Assembly (NCBI RefSeq): GCF_000685965.1
Contig: NZ_JMLE01000013.1
Span: 1 to 64,000 of the forward strand
Direction: 5' to 3'
Length of the DNA stretch: 64,000 bases
Origin: Arthrobacter sp. UNC362MFTsu5.1
GTDB lineage: Bacteria; Actinomycetota; Actinomycetes; Actinomycetales; Micrococcaceae
Position 1 is the first letter of the stretch. Each line of letters opens with the position of its first letter. The translations under genes and the position numbers were made by a program. The notes under the pieces were generated by a model. It was given only the letters and a program-made list of their open reading frames with translations, was not told the DNA's origin and did not search any database. Shown here piece by piece: positions 9,508 through 17,625 of the stretch.

Positions 9508-10419
9508 TTAGTTGACTGCCGTGCGGGAGCCGCAGGACAGCAGGTAGTTGCGGGTACGCTTGGCGATCGGCATGGGGACGTCGAAGGCCACCGGGTACAT
9601 GTCCTGCTCCACGATGCCGAAGATGGGCCGGTTCAGTGCCTCCACTGCTTCGATGACGGCGCGCAGGTCGGGCAGCCCGTTCGGCGGCTCGGTCATGACG
9701 CCGGCAAGGTTGGCTGCGGCCCAGGTCATGTTTTCCTCGTTGACCTTCTTGAGGATGTCCGGGTTGATCTGCTTCAGGTGCAGGTAGCCGATGCGGTCCG
9801 GGTAGTTCTTGATGAGCTCCAAACTGGAGGCCCCGCAGTATTCGGCGTGGCCGGTGTCCAGGCAGAGGTTCAGGTACTTCGAGTCAGTTGCGGCCAGGAG
9901 GGTTTCGATGTCCTCCTGGGCTCCGACGTGGGAATCGGCGTGGGAGTGGAACTGCTGCTTGAGGCCGAAGTCCTCCAGCAGGGTCTTGCCCAGCCGGTTG
10001 TGCCCGGCGAACAGGTCGCTCCAGGCCTTCTCGGTGAGCTGGCCGCTTTCCACGGCTTCACCGGTGACGTCATCGCGCCACATGGCCGGGATGACCACGA
10101 TGTGTTCCCCGCCCATGGCAGCGGTGAGCTCGGCGACCTTGCGGGCGGGCTCCCAGGCGGACTCCCACTGGTTCAGGCCGCGGTGGAAGGCGGTGAAGAC
10201 CGTTCCGGCGGTGACCTTCAGGTCGCGGGCCTTGAGCTCCTCGGCCAGCCGGGCGGGGTCGGTCGGCAGGTAGCCGTAGGGGCCGAGTTCGATCCACTTG
10301 TAGCCGGATTCGGCCACTTCGTCGAGGAAGCGCTCCCACGGGGTCTGCTTGGGGTCGTCCGGGAACCAGACGCCCCAGGAGTCCGGTGCGGTGCCGATGA
10401 TCAGTTTGTTCTCAGTCAT
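9508..10419 (-). CDS. iolE: Inosose dehydratase family TIM barrel
   Basis: This 303-residue TIM barrel matches the IolE/MocC type: an early IGTAPDSWGVWFPDD, then HSHADSH and CLDTGHAEY with expected metal ligands, and HLKQI near the end. IolE converts scyllo-inosose to 3D-(3,5/4)-trihydroxycyclohexane-1,2-dione. The frame runs 17 codons upstream, but the ATG at 10419 matches the family start; its ribosome site (AGAGAG) is weak. It lies directly downstream of iolA in the operon. Confidence 0.9.
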   Translation of the reverse strand: MTENKLIIGTAPDSWGVWFPDDPKQTPWERFLDEVAESGYKWIELGPYGYLPTDPARLAEELKARDLKVTAGTVFTAFHRGLNQWESAWEPARKVAELTAAMGGEHIVVIPAMWRDDVTGEAVESGQLTEKAWSDLFAGHNRLGKTLLEDFGLKQQFHSHADSHVGAQEDIETLLAATDSKYLNLCLDTGHAEYCGASSLELIKNYPDRIGYLHLKQINPDILKKVNEENMTWAAANLAGVMTEPPNGLPDLRAVIEAVEALNRPIFGIVEQDMYPVAFDVPMPIAKRTRNYLLSCGSRTAVN

Positions 10420-10441
10420 GACAGCGTTGTCTCTCTGGGTG

Positions 10442-11953
10442 TTAGTTGGACGGGAAGTTGTAGGAGGCACCCGAGGCGTGGGTGGGCTCCGGCCAGCGTG
10501 ATGTGACTACCTTGCCACGGGTGTAGAAGGACACGCCTTCCGGGCCGTAGATGTGCTTGTCGCCGAACAGTGAAGCCTTCCAGCCGCCGAAGGAGTGGTA
10601 GGCCACCGGGACGGGCAGCGGCACGTTGATGCCGATCATGCCCACGGTCACAGAGCGCTGGAACTTGCGGGCGTTGGCTCCGGAGGAGGTGAAGATGGCG
10701 GTGCCGTTGCCGTACGGGTTGGAGTTGATCAGCGCGATGCCGGCGTCCAGGTCCTCCACGCGGACCACGACGAGGACGGGGCCGAAGATTTCCTCGGTGT
10801 AGGCGGTCATTTCGGTCTTGACGTGGTCCAGGACCGTGGGGCCCACCCAGAAGCCGTCCTCGTGGCCGGGGACCACCAGGTCGCGGCCGTCCACCACCAT
10901 GGCAGCGCCGGCGGCTTCGGCCTCGGTGACGATCTTGACGATGCGTTCCTTGGAGGCGGGCGTGATGACCGGGCCCATTTCGGCGCCGGGCGCGGTGCCG
11001 TTGTTGACCTTGACGGCGAGGGCGCGCTCTTCGACTTTCTTGACCAGCAGTTCGGCGGCATCGCCGACGGCGACTGCGACGGAGATGGCCATGCAGCGTT
11101 CGCCGGCGGAACCGAACGCGGCGGCAGCCAGGTGGTCGGCGGCGTTGTCGAGGTCGGCGTCGGGCATCACGATGGCGTGGTTCTTCGCGCCGCCCAGGGC
11201 CTGGACGCGCTTGCCGTGCTTGGTGGCGGTCTCGTGGACGTACTGGGCGATCGGGGTGGAGCCGACGAAGGAGATGCCGTCCACGTCCGGGTGGGTCAGC
11301 AGGCCCTCAACAGTTTCCTTGTCGCCGTGCAGGACCTGGAAGACGCCGTCGGGCAGGCCGGCCTGCTTCCACAGCTTGGCCAGCAGCATGGAGGCGGAGG
11401 GGTCGCGCTCGGAGGGCTTGAGGATGAAGGCGTTGCCGGTGGCGATGGCCATCGGTGCCATCCACAGCGGCACCATAACCGGGAAGTTGAACGGGGTGAT
11501 GCCGGCGACGACGCCGAGCGGTTCGCGGAAGGAGAACACGTCGATGCCGGTGGAGACCTGGTCCGAGTAGTCGCCCTTGAGCAGCTGCGGGATGCCGCAC
11601 GCGAACTCGATGACTTCCAGGCCGCGGCCGATCTCGCCCTTCGCGTCGGAGAGCACCTTGCCGTGCTCGGCGGTGATCAGTTCGGCGAGGTCATCCACAT
11701 GCGCGGCGACGAGTTCGCGGAACTTGAACAGCACCGCGGTGCGCTTGGCCAGGGAGATGTCGCCCCAGGAATCGGCGGCCTTGCGGGCCGCGGCCACGGT
11801 GGCGTCCAGGTCCGCCCGGTTGGCCAGACGCAGCTCTGCCGAGACGGCGCCGGTCGCGGGGTTGTAGACGGGCTGGGTGCGGGTGCCTTCGCCGGCGGTT
11901 TCGGCCCCGTTGATGAAGTGGTTGATCGTGGTGGTGACGGTCGTCGTTGACAT
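10442..11953 (-). CDS. iolA: CoA-acylating methylmalonate-semialdehyde dehydrogenase
   Basis: This 503-residue aldehyde dehydrogenase (MmsA/IolA) oxidises malonic semialdehyde, the last inositol intermediate, to acetyl-CoA and CO2. Family motifs are present: PFNFPVM, LKPSERDPSA and the catalytic Cys at about residue 287 in GSAGERCMA. The ATG at 11953 follows AAGGA. It could also serve valine degradation, but its location between iolD and iolE favours the inositol role. Confidence 0.95.
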   Translation of the reverse strand: MSTTTVTTTINHFINGAETAGEGTRTQPVYNPATGAVSAELRLANRADLDATVAAARKAADSWGDISLAKRTAVLFKFRELVAAHVDDLAELITAEHGKVLSDAKGEIGRGLEVIEFACGIPQLLKGDYSDQVSTGIDVFSFREPLGVVAGITPFNFPVMVPLWMAPMAIATGNAFILKPSERDPSASMLLAKLWKQAGLPDGVFQVLHGDKETVEGLLTHPDVDGISFVGSTPIAQYVHETATKHGKRVQALGGAKNHAIVMPDADLDNAADHLAAAAFGSAGERCMAISVAVAVGDAAELLVKKVEERALAVKVNNGTAPGAEMGPVITPASKERIVKIVTEAEAAGAAMVVDGRDLVVPGHEDGFWVGPTVLDHVKTEMTAYTEEIFGPVLVVVRVEDLDAGIALINSNPYGNGTAIFTSSGANARKFQRSVTVGMIGINVPLPVPVAYHSFGGWKASLFGDKHIYGPEGVSFYTRGKVVTSRWPEPTHASGASYNFPSN

Positions 11954-12004
11954 GGTGTGGGACTTCCTTGGTCTGTGGGGAAAGAGGGCTGCGTGTCTGG
12001 AAAT

Positions 12005-13972
12005 TCAGCCGAGCAGCTTGCGCTGGCGGTTCTTGTGGTCGGTGTAGGTCTTGAAGGCCTGCTGCGTGGAGTCCAGGTCGGAGACCTGGGAGACGGGAAC
12101 GTCCCACCATGACTCGGAGTTCGGGGCATCCAGCAGGGGGTCGGATTCGACGTGGATCAGGATGGGTCCGCCGCGCTCCGGTGCGGCCTTCGCGTCGCGG
12201 ATGGCCTGTTCGAGTTCGGCGATGACTTTCTCCCCCGGTTCGATCCGGATCACCTTCACGCCGAGGCTTTCGGCGTTCAGGGCCAGGTCCACCGGGAGGG
12301 TTTCGCCTTCGTCGAAGCTGTGCTGTTCCTCGTTCAGGGCGCGGTACTGGGTGCCGAAGCGCTGTGAACCGAGGGATTCCGAAAGGGACCCGATGGAGGC
12401 GTAGCCGTGGTTCTGGATCAGGACCACGATCAGCTTGATCCGCTCGGCGACGGCGGTGACCAGTTCGGTGTGCATCATCAGGTAGGAGCCGTCCCCCACC
12501 ATCACGACGACGTCGCGCTGGGCACCGCCGGCGGCGGCTTCCGCCAGGGCGGCGCGCTTGACGCCCAGGCCGCCGGGGATTTCGTAGCCCATGCAGGAGT
12601 AGGCGTATTCCACGTGGTAGCCGAAGGCGTCGCGGACGCGCCACATCTTGTGCAGGTCACCGGGCAGCGAACCGGCGGCGCAAATGACGACGTCCTGGGC
12701 ATCCATGGCCCGGCTGGTGGCTCCGATGATTTCGTTCTGGGCCGGCAGCGGCGTGAACCGGGTGTCGAACGCTTCGTCAACGGTGGCGTCCCAGCGCTTC
12801 TTCTCCGCAGCGACCTGCTGTTCAAGGTCGGCGCCGACGCGGTAGCCGCCCAGCGCCTGGTTGAGCTTGATCAGGGCCTTGCGGGCATCGGCCACGATCG
12901 GCAGCGTGGTGCCGTGCTTGTAGGCATCGATGGCAGCGACGTTGATGTTGATGAACTTCACGTCCGGGTTCTGGAACGCGGTCCGCGATGCGGTGGTGAA
13001 GTCCTCGTAGCGGGTGCCGATCCCGATGATCAGGTCCGCCTCGGCCGCGATGGCGTTGGCCGCCGTCGTGCCGGTGGAGCCGATGGCTCCGAGGGAGAAC
13101 TTGTGGTCCCACGGAAGGACGCCGACGCCGGCCTGGGTGTTTCCCACCGGGATGCCGGTGAGGTCGGCGAACTTGGCGAGTTCATCGTTGGCGAAGGCGT
13201 ACAGGACGCCGCCGCCGGCGATGATCAGCGGGCGCTTCGCGGCGCGGATCGCAACGGCAGCCCGGCGGATGTCCTCGTCGTCGGCGTCGGGGCGGCGGAT
13301 GCGCCATTCGCGTTCGGCCAGGAATTCCTCGGGCACGTCAAAGGCTTCGGCCTGGACGTCCTGCGGCAGCGAGATGGTGACGGCGCCGGTTTCGGCCGGA
13401 TCCGTCAGGACGCGGAGACCGTGGTGGAACGCGGAGAACAGCTGTTCGGGCCGGTTGACCCGGTCGAAGAACTTGGACAGCGGCCGGAAGGCGTCATTGA
13501 CCGTGATGTCGTAGGCGTAGGGCTGTTCAAGCTGCTGCAGGACCGGGTCCGCGGCGCGGGTGGCGAAGGTGTCGCTGGGCAGCAGCAGCACCGGCAGGCG
13601 GTTGGTGGTGGCCAGGGCCGCGCCGGTCAGCAGGTTCGAGGAGCCGGGCCCGATCGAGGTGCTGATGGCGAACGTCTGGCGGCGGCGGGTGTGGCGGGCG
13701 TAGCCCACGGCCTGGTGGGACTGCGCCTGCTCGTTGCGGCCCTGGTAGTACGGCATGATCGTCGGGTCGGCAGCCTGGTACTGCTTGAGGGCCTGGCCGA
13801 CGCCGGCAACGTTGCCATGGCCAAAGATGCCGAACGTTCCGGGGATCAGGCGCTCCCGGTAGTCCAGCCCGCCGACGGAATCAACGGTGTACTGCTTGGA
13901 AAGGTACTCCACCACGGCCTGGGCCACGGTCATTCGACGGGTTCCGGCGGCGTTGCCAGTTCTGATCCCCAT
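12005..13972 (-). CDS. iolD: 3D-(3,5/4)-trihydroxycyclohexane-1,2-dione hydrolase
   Basis: This 655-residue thiamine-diphosphate enzyme has the acetolactate-synthase architecture: an N-terminal pyrimidine-binding domain, a central domain and a C-terminal ThDP-binding domain with GDGSYLMMHTEL leading to QNHGYASIGS. IolD opens the cyclitol ring to 5-deoxy-glucuronate. The ATG at 13972 has GGAG at 8 bases. It lies 5 bases downstream of the aldolase gene. Its product normally needs IolB next, and no iolB is visible here. Confidence 0.95.
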   Translation of the reverse strand: MGIRTGNAAGTRRMTVAQAVVEYLSKQYTVDSVGGLDYRERLIPGTFGIFGHGNVAGVGQALKQYQAADPTIMPYYQGRNEQAQSHQAVGYARHTRRRQTFAISTSIGPGSSNLLTGAALATTNRLPVLLLPSDTFATRAADPVLQQLEQPYAYDITVNDAFRPLSKFFDRVNRPEQLFSAFHHGLRVLTDPAETGAVTISLPQDVQAEAFDVPEEFLAEREWRIRRPDADDEDIRRAAVAIRAAKRPLIIAGGGVLYAFANDELAKFADLTGIPVGNTQAGVGVLPWDHKFSLGAIGSTGTTAANAIAAEADLIIGIGTRYEDFTTASRTAFQNPDVKFININVAAIDAYKHGTTLPIVADARKALIKLNQALGGYRVGADLEQQVAAEKKRWDATVDEAFDTRFTPLPAQNEIIGATSRAMDAQDVVICAAGSLPGDLHKMWRVRDAFGYHVEYAYSCMGYEIPGGLGVKRAALAEAAAGGAQRDVVVMVGDGSYLMMHTELVTAVAERIKLIVVLIQNHGYASIGSLSESLGSQRFGTQYRALNEEQHSFDEGETLPVDLALNAESLGVKVIRIEPGEKVIAELEQAIRDAKAAPERGGPILIHVESDPLLDAPNSESWWDVPVSQVSDLDSTQQAFKTYTDHKNRQRKLLG

Positions 13973-13977
13973 GGGAA

Positions 13978-14928
13978 TTACTCCGATACTTCTGCGGTGT
14001 GGGCTGATGCGGTGTGGTGCAGGAGGGAGGCGGCGGTGGCCACGGCGCCGGCAACATCGCCGTCCTGCGGGTACAGGAGGGTCCGGCCGACCGTGAGGCC
14101 CTGCACGCCGGGGAGGGCCAGGGCGGCTTCCCAGGTGGCGAACACTTCGTCCTGGGTGCCTTCCGGGTCTCCGCCCAGCAGCACGGTGGGCATGGTGGTG
14201 GCGGCCATCACGCGCTCCATCTCGGCCACCACGGGGAGTTTCATCCAGGTGTAGGCACTGGTGGAGCCGAGGCCTTCGGCGATGGCGATGGATTTGATGA
14301 CGGCGTTGGTGGAGAGGTCGTTGCGGACCTTGCCGTTTTCGCGGACGGACAGGAAAGGCTCCACCATGGCGATCAGCTTGCGTTCGGCGAGGGAGTCGAT
14401 GGCCTTGGCTGTCGCTTCCAGCAGGGCCACGGTGTCGGTGTCGCCGAGGCAGATGCGGGTGAGCATCTTGCCGCCGTCGGCCCCGAGCGCTTCCAGTGCG
14501 GCGGCGGTGTGGCCGGTGAAGCGGTCATCGAATTCGTTGACCAGGCCGGAGAGCCCGCCGCGGTTCATCGATCCGAAGAGCAGCTTGCCGTCGAGTGCGC
14601 CCAACAGCAGCAGGTCGTCCATGATGTCCGGGGAGGCCAGCACGCCGTCCACGTCCGGGTTTGCCAGTGCGATCTGCAGCCGGTCCAGCAATTGGCGGCG
14701 GTCCGCCATGGCCACGGGATCATTGCCGACGGCGAGGGCGCCGCGGGCCGGGTGGTCCGCCGCGACGATGAAGTTCTGCCGGCCGTACTTGAGGCCGGGG
14801 TGCCGGCGCCGGGCCTTGGCGGCGCGGGCCACAGCCTCCGGGTCCTCCAGGCGGATGGTGCTCAGGTGGGCGTAGCGGCGGGGATCGTCGTCGAGGGCAT
14901 TGTTCGAGGCGATGGGTGTGAGGGTCAC
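13978..14928 (-). CDS. Cgl0159-type (beta/alpha)8 aldolase of the inositol pathway
   Basis: This 316-residue protein belongs to the DeoC/FbaB-like family named after C. glutamicum Cgl0159 and is found in actinobacterial iol clusters. The GTG start at 14928 overlaps the iolC stop (GTGA) and has AGGAG upstream, so translation is coupled to the kinase. Its place straight after iolC, and the lack of a recognisable IolJ, suggest it cleaves 2-deoxy-5-keto-gluconate 6-phosphate to DHAP and malonic semialdehyde. That reaction is inferred; a Schiff-base Lys (KLLFGSMNRG or WMKLPV region) is likely but not proven. Confidence 0.82.
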   Translation of the reverse strand: MTLTPIASNNALDDDPRRYAHLSTIRLEDPEAVARAAKARRRHPGLKYGRQNFIVAADHPARGALAVGNDPVAMADRRQLLDRLQIALANPDVDGVLASPDIMDDLLLLGALDGKLLFGSMNRGGLSGLVNEFDDRFTGHTAAALEALGADGGKMLTRICLGDTDTVALLEATAKAIDSLAERKLIAMVEPFLSVRENGKVRNDLSTNAVIKSIAIAEGLGSTSAYTWMKLPVVAEMERVMAATTMPTVLLGGDPEGTQDEVFATWEAALALPGVQGLTVGRTLLYPQDGDVAGAVATAASLLHHTASAHTAEVSE

Positions 14929-15929
14929 AGTGCTGCTCCTTCAGTGGCGAACTGACCGGGAACCAGGCGGCCGCGCTCGGCCAGCAGTGAGGTGACCTCT
15001 TCCGGCGTCGGCATGGCGTCGGCGCAGGAGAGGCGGGAGGCGACGATCGCGCCGGCGGCGTTCGCGTAGTCGAGGACTTCGGCGAGGCTCCAGCCGGACA
15101 GTAGTCCGTGGCAGAACGCTCCGCCGAACGAGTCACCGGCACCTAGGCCGTTGACGGTCTCCACCGGAACGGGGGCGGACACTACGCGCTCGGTGCGGGT
15201 TTTGGCCATCACGCCTTCGGGGCCGAGCTTGACGACGGCGATTTCGACGCCGGCAGCCAGGAGCCGGTCGGCCTGCTCGTCCGGGGTGCCCTCACCCACA
15301 GCCACGGCGCATTCCTTGTCGTTGCCGATCGCCACCGTGACATGCGGCAGGATCCTGGCGACCTGGGCCCGGGCTTCCTCTTCCGACGCCCAGAACATGG
15401 GGCGGTAGTCCAGGTCCAGGATGGTGTACTGGCCGATCCTCAGCTTGTCCCGGTCCCGCGCTTCGTGGGCTTTGATGTGGGCTTCGCGGCTGGGCTCCTG
15501 GCACAGGCCGGTGACGGTGGACCAGAAGATCCCGGCGTCCCGGATGGCGTCAAGGTCCAGCTCGTCGGCCTTGATCTGCAGGTCCGGTGCCGTGGGGAAG
15601 CGTCCGTAGAAGTAGAGCGGGAACTCGTCCGTGGCCGGCTTGATCGCGCAGAACGTCACCGCGGTGGGCCATTCCTTCACCGGTGCAACGAACGTGTCAT
15701 CAACACCAAATTTGTGGAGTTCGCGGTGCAGGTACTTTCCGAAGGCGTCATCGCCGGTGCGGGTGATCACTCCGGTCCGGCGGCCGTGCCGGGCGGCTGC
15801 GACAGCCACGTTGGAAGGTGATCCACCGAGGTACTTTCCGAAGGACGTGACGTCCTCCAGATCAACCCCGATGTCATTCGGGTAGATATCAACGCTGATG
15901 CGCCCGATCGTGAGCAGTTCGTGGGTCAC
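14925..15929 (-). CDS. iolC: 5-dehydro-2-deoxygluconokinase
   Basis: This 334-residue PfkB-family kinase phosphorylates 2-deoxy-5-keto-gluconate. It shows the N-terminal GGSPSNVAVAAAR substrate region and the C-terminal signature NGLGAGDSFGGAF with its catalytic Asp. The frame is open to 16022, but the GTG at 15929 gives VTHELLTIGRIS, the normal family start, with AAAGG upstream. It is the first gene of the eight-gene operon, behind a promoter with IolR-like sites. Confidence 0.94.
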   Translation of the reverse strand: MTHELLTIGRISVDIYPNDIGVDLEDVTSFGKYLGGSPSNVAVAAARHGRRTGVITRTGDDAFGKYLHRELHKFGVDDTFVAPVKEWPTAVTFCAIKPATDEFPLYFYGRFPTAPDLQIKADELDLDAIRDAGIFWSTVTGLCQEPSREAHIKAHEARDRDKLRIGQYTILDLDYRPMFWASEEEARAQVARILPHVTVAIGNDKECAVAVGEGTPDEQADRLLAAGVEIAVVKLGPEGVMAKTRTERVVSAPVPVETVNGLGAGDSFGGAFCHGLLSGWSLAEVLDYANAAGAIVASRLSCADAMPTPEEVTSLLAERGRLVPGQFATEGAAL

Positions 15930-16040
15930 GGTAATCGCGGACCTTTCTGGTTTGAACTCTGTACCTCTGAACAGATAGAGCTCCGGTTCCTGGCGGACCC
16001 CCGTGAGCGGGGCCACAACCACTACTTTGCCCTAGAATTA

Positions 16041-16068
16041 TTGTCCTGTCAAAGGTTTGTACTGACAT
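16041..16068. promoter_or_regulatory. iolC operon promoter with two IolR-like half-matching sites
   Basis: TGTCCTGTCA (16042-16051) and TGTACTGACA (16058-16067) each differ by one base from the site at 3062-3071. On the minus strand TTGACA (16047-16052) is a likely -35 box lying inside the first site. Confidence 0.6.
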
Positions 16069-16138
16069 ATTTACAACTTGGCATAGCGCGGTGAAATGGC
16101 AGCCTCCGGGCCGCACCCCGCGGGCTGAAGTGCGGCGA

Positions 16139-16543
16139 TTATTTGCGCGGAACGGCCAGTTCGCCGGTGACATACTGGGCCCGCCCGAAGCCGAAAGACC
16201 AGTCGCCGGCAGTGTTCTCCACATACCCGATGAACACGTCTTCACCGGCCACACCCAGCTCCGCCAGCCTCCCGGCGATGGCCGCAAAGAGGGACTGCTT
16301 CGCATCCTGGCTCCGGCCGCCCTGGGTAAAAATCTGGATCATCACCACATCCGGCGTGCGCTCAAAGCCGAGTCCGGCATCCTGGGCGAAGATCTGCCCG
16401 CGGGGGTGTTCGGTGAGGACGTGGAAATAGTCGCGCTCCGGAATCCCGTACTCGGCCAGGATCGCATCGTGGATCCCCCGGCTGAGGCGGCTCAGATCCT
16501 CGGGGCTGCGCCCCTGGTTCACATCAATTCGTACCAGCGGCAC
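16139..16543 (-). CDS. Tautomerase family protein
   Basis: This 134-residue protein of the 4-oxalocrotonate tautomerase superfamily has Pro directly after the start Met, the expected catalytic base once Met is removed. The GTG start has AAGGAG at 6 bases. The length suggests a cis-CaaD/MSAD-like or two-unit tautomerase rather than the 62-residue type. It lies upstream of iolC on the same strand and carries its own exact copy of the shared operator, so a role in inositol or related ketone metabolism is plausible. The substrate is unknown. Confidence 0.88.
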   Translation of the reverse strand: MPLVRIDVNQGRSPEDLSRLSRGIHDAILAEYGIPERDYFHVLTEHPRGQIFAQDAGLGFERTPDVVMIQIFTQGGRSQDAKQSLFAAIAGRLAELGVAGEDVFIGYVENTAGDWSFGFGRAQYVTGELAVPRK

Positions 16544-16557
16544 ATTAGCTCCTTAAG

Positions 16558-16573
16558 TAGTTTGTCCTGACAT
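16558..16573. promoter_or_regulatory. Third copy of the IolR-like operator, upstream of the tautomerase
   Basis: TAGTTTGTCCTGACAT is identical to 3057-3072 over 16 bases. It contains the TGTCCTGACA core at 16563-16572, 15 bases ahead of the tautomerase start. Confidence 0.65.
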
Positions 16574-16666
16574 GCTAACAAAGTACATCCACGAAGGACA
16601 AGGCCCGTCGGAAATGACCCCTTGCCACGGATCCCGTTCCGGGCGTAGCCTTAAACAACCAAAAGG

Positions 16667-16695
16667 TTGATAAAGCAATTGATTGATTACATATT
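16667..16695 (+). promoter_or_regulatory. Putative promoter of the ArsR-SRPBCC operon
   Basis: TTGATA (16667-16672) and CATATT (16690-16695) are 17 bases apart in a local AT-rich stretch, 44 bases before the ArsR start. TTGATTGATTAC lies between them and may be the ArsR operator. Confidence 0.45.
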
Positions 16696-16738
16696 CACTG
16701 TTTTGACAACTGGCAACGGACGGGGTGATTGGCAGGCC

Positions 16739-17098
16739 ATGGACACCGGCGACGACGAACTGCTCGACGCAGCCTTCCTGGCCCTGGCCGACCCGGTCCG
16801 CCGCCGCATCATCTCCCGGCTCAGCCGGGGCCCGGCCACCGTAAACGAACTGGCGGAACCCTTCGCGATCACCAAGCAGGCGGTCTCGAAGCACATCCAG
16901 GTCCTCGAGCAGGCACAGCTGGTCACCCGCACGCGTGACGCCCAGCGCCGGCCCGTCCACCTGAACCCCGCACGGCTGGAGGCGCTCACCGCATGGATCG
17001 ACCAGTACAGGCTGGTCCGCGAGGGGCAGTTCCGCAGCCTTGATGCCGTGCTCCACGCAAACGCCGCTCCACGCGGCACTCAGGCAAAGGATTCGTGA
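16739..17098 (+). CDS. ArsR-type winged-helix transcriptional regulator
   Basis: This 119-residue regulator has the compact ArsR fold: LADPVRRRIISRLSRG, the recognition helix in ITKQAVSKHIQVLEQAQLV, and a wing. No Cys metal site is visible, so it is of the non-metal class usually paired with SRPBCC/AHSA1 proteins. The ATG at 16739 follows GGGGTGATTGG; the frame extends to 16667 but overlaps the promoter. Its stop overlaps the next start (TGATG), so the three genes form one translationally coupled operon. Confidence 0.92.
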   Translation: MDTGDDELLDAAFLALADPVRRRIISRLSRGPATVNELAEPFAITKQAVSKHIQVLEQAQLVTRTRDAQRRPVHLNPARLEALTAWIDQYRLVREGQFRSLDAVLHANAAPRGTQAKDS

Positions 17099-17625
17099 TG
17101 AGCAATTCCTTGAAACTCTCCGTTCCGGAGGGGCAGCCCTTCATCGAGTACGAGCGGGAGTTCGATTTCCCGGTTGCGGATGTCTTCCGCGCCCACAAGG
17201 AGCCGGAGCTGATCGCCCAGTGGCTGGGCCCCCGCAGACTCCGGATGGACATCGACCACTACGATTTCCGCACGGGCGGAAGCTACCTCTACACGCATAC
17301 GGCACCAGACGGCCAAAGCTACGGCTTTAGCGGCATCTTCCACACCGTCCGGGACAATGAGTTCGCCGTCCAGACCTTCGAATTCGACGGTTATCCGGAC
17401 GTGGTCAGCATCGAGTACCTCACCTTCGAGGACCTGGGCGGCGGCCGGTGCCGCCTGACAGGGCACTCCGTCTACCCCAGCCAGGAGGCCCGCGACGGCA
17501 TGGCGCAGTCCGGCATGGAAGGCGGCATGACGGAGGGCTACGAGCGGCTCGACGAGCTCCTCAGCGGCGCGGCCACCGACACGTCCAGCACGGGCCAGCG
17601 GAAGGCAGGAAAGGTGACGGCATGA
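17098..17625 (+). CDS. SRPBCC (AHSA1-type) domain protein, copy 1
   Basis: This 175-residue protein has the START-like fold that binds hydrophobic ligands. The AHSA1 pattern is clear: EREFDFPVADVFRAHKEPELIAQWLGPRR, then GGSYLYTH and GIFHTVR. The ATG at 17098 has AAAGGA at 6 bases. It is coupled to the ArsR gene upstream and overlaps copy 2 by ATGA. Function is unknown; such pairs often answer stress or bind lipophilic molecules. Confidence 0.9.
   Translation: MSNSLKLSVPEGQPFIEYEREFDFPVADVFRAHKEPELIAQWLGPRRLRMDIDHYDFRTGGSYLYTHTAPDGQSYGFSGIFHTVRDNEFAVQTFEFDGYPDVVSIEYLTFEDLGGGRCRLTGHSVYPSQEARDGMAQSGMEGGMTEGYERLDELLSGAATDTSSTGQRKAGKVTA

Noticed and set aside
10595..14254. Long plus-strand open frames opposite iolA and iolD (for example 10595-11950 and 12407-14254)
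   Set aside because: They mirror real genes, have low-complexity Gly/Val/Asp/His composition and no ribosome sites or family motifs; this is normal for high-GC antisense frames.
16553..17056. Minus-strand frame over the ArsR gene
   Set aside because: ArsR has a clear motif and ribosome site; the frame has no start signal and overlaps the shared operator.
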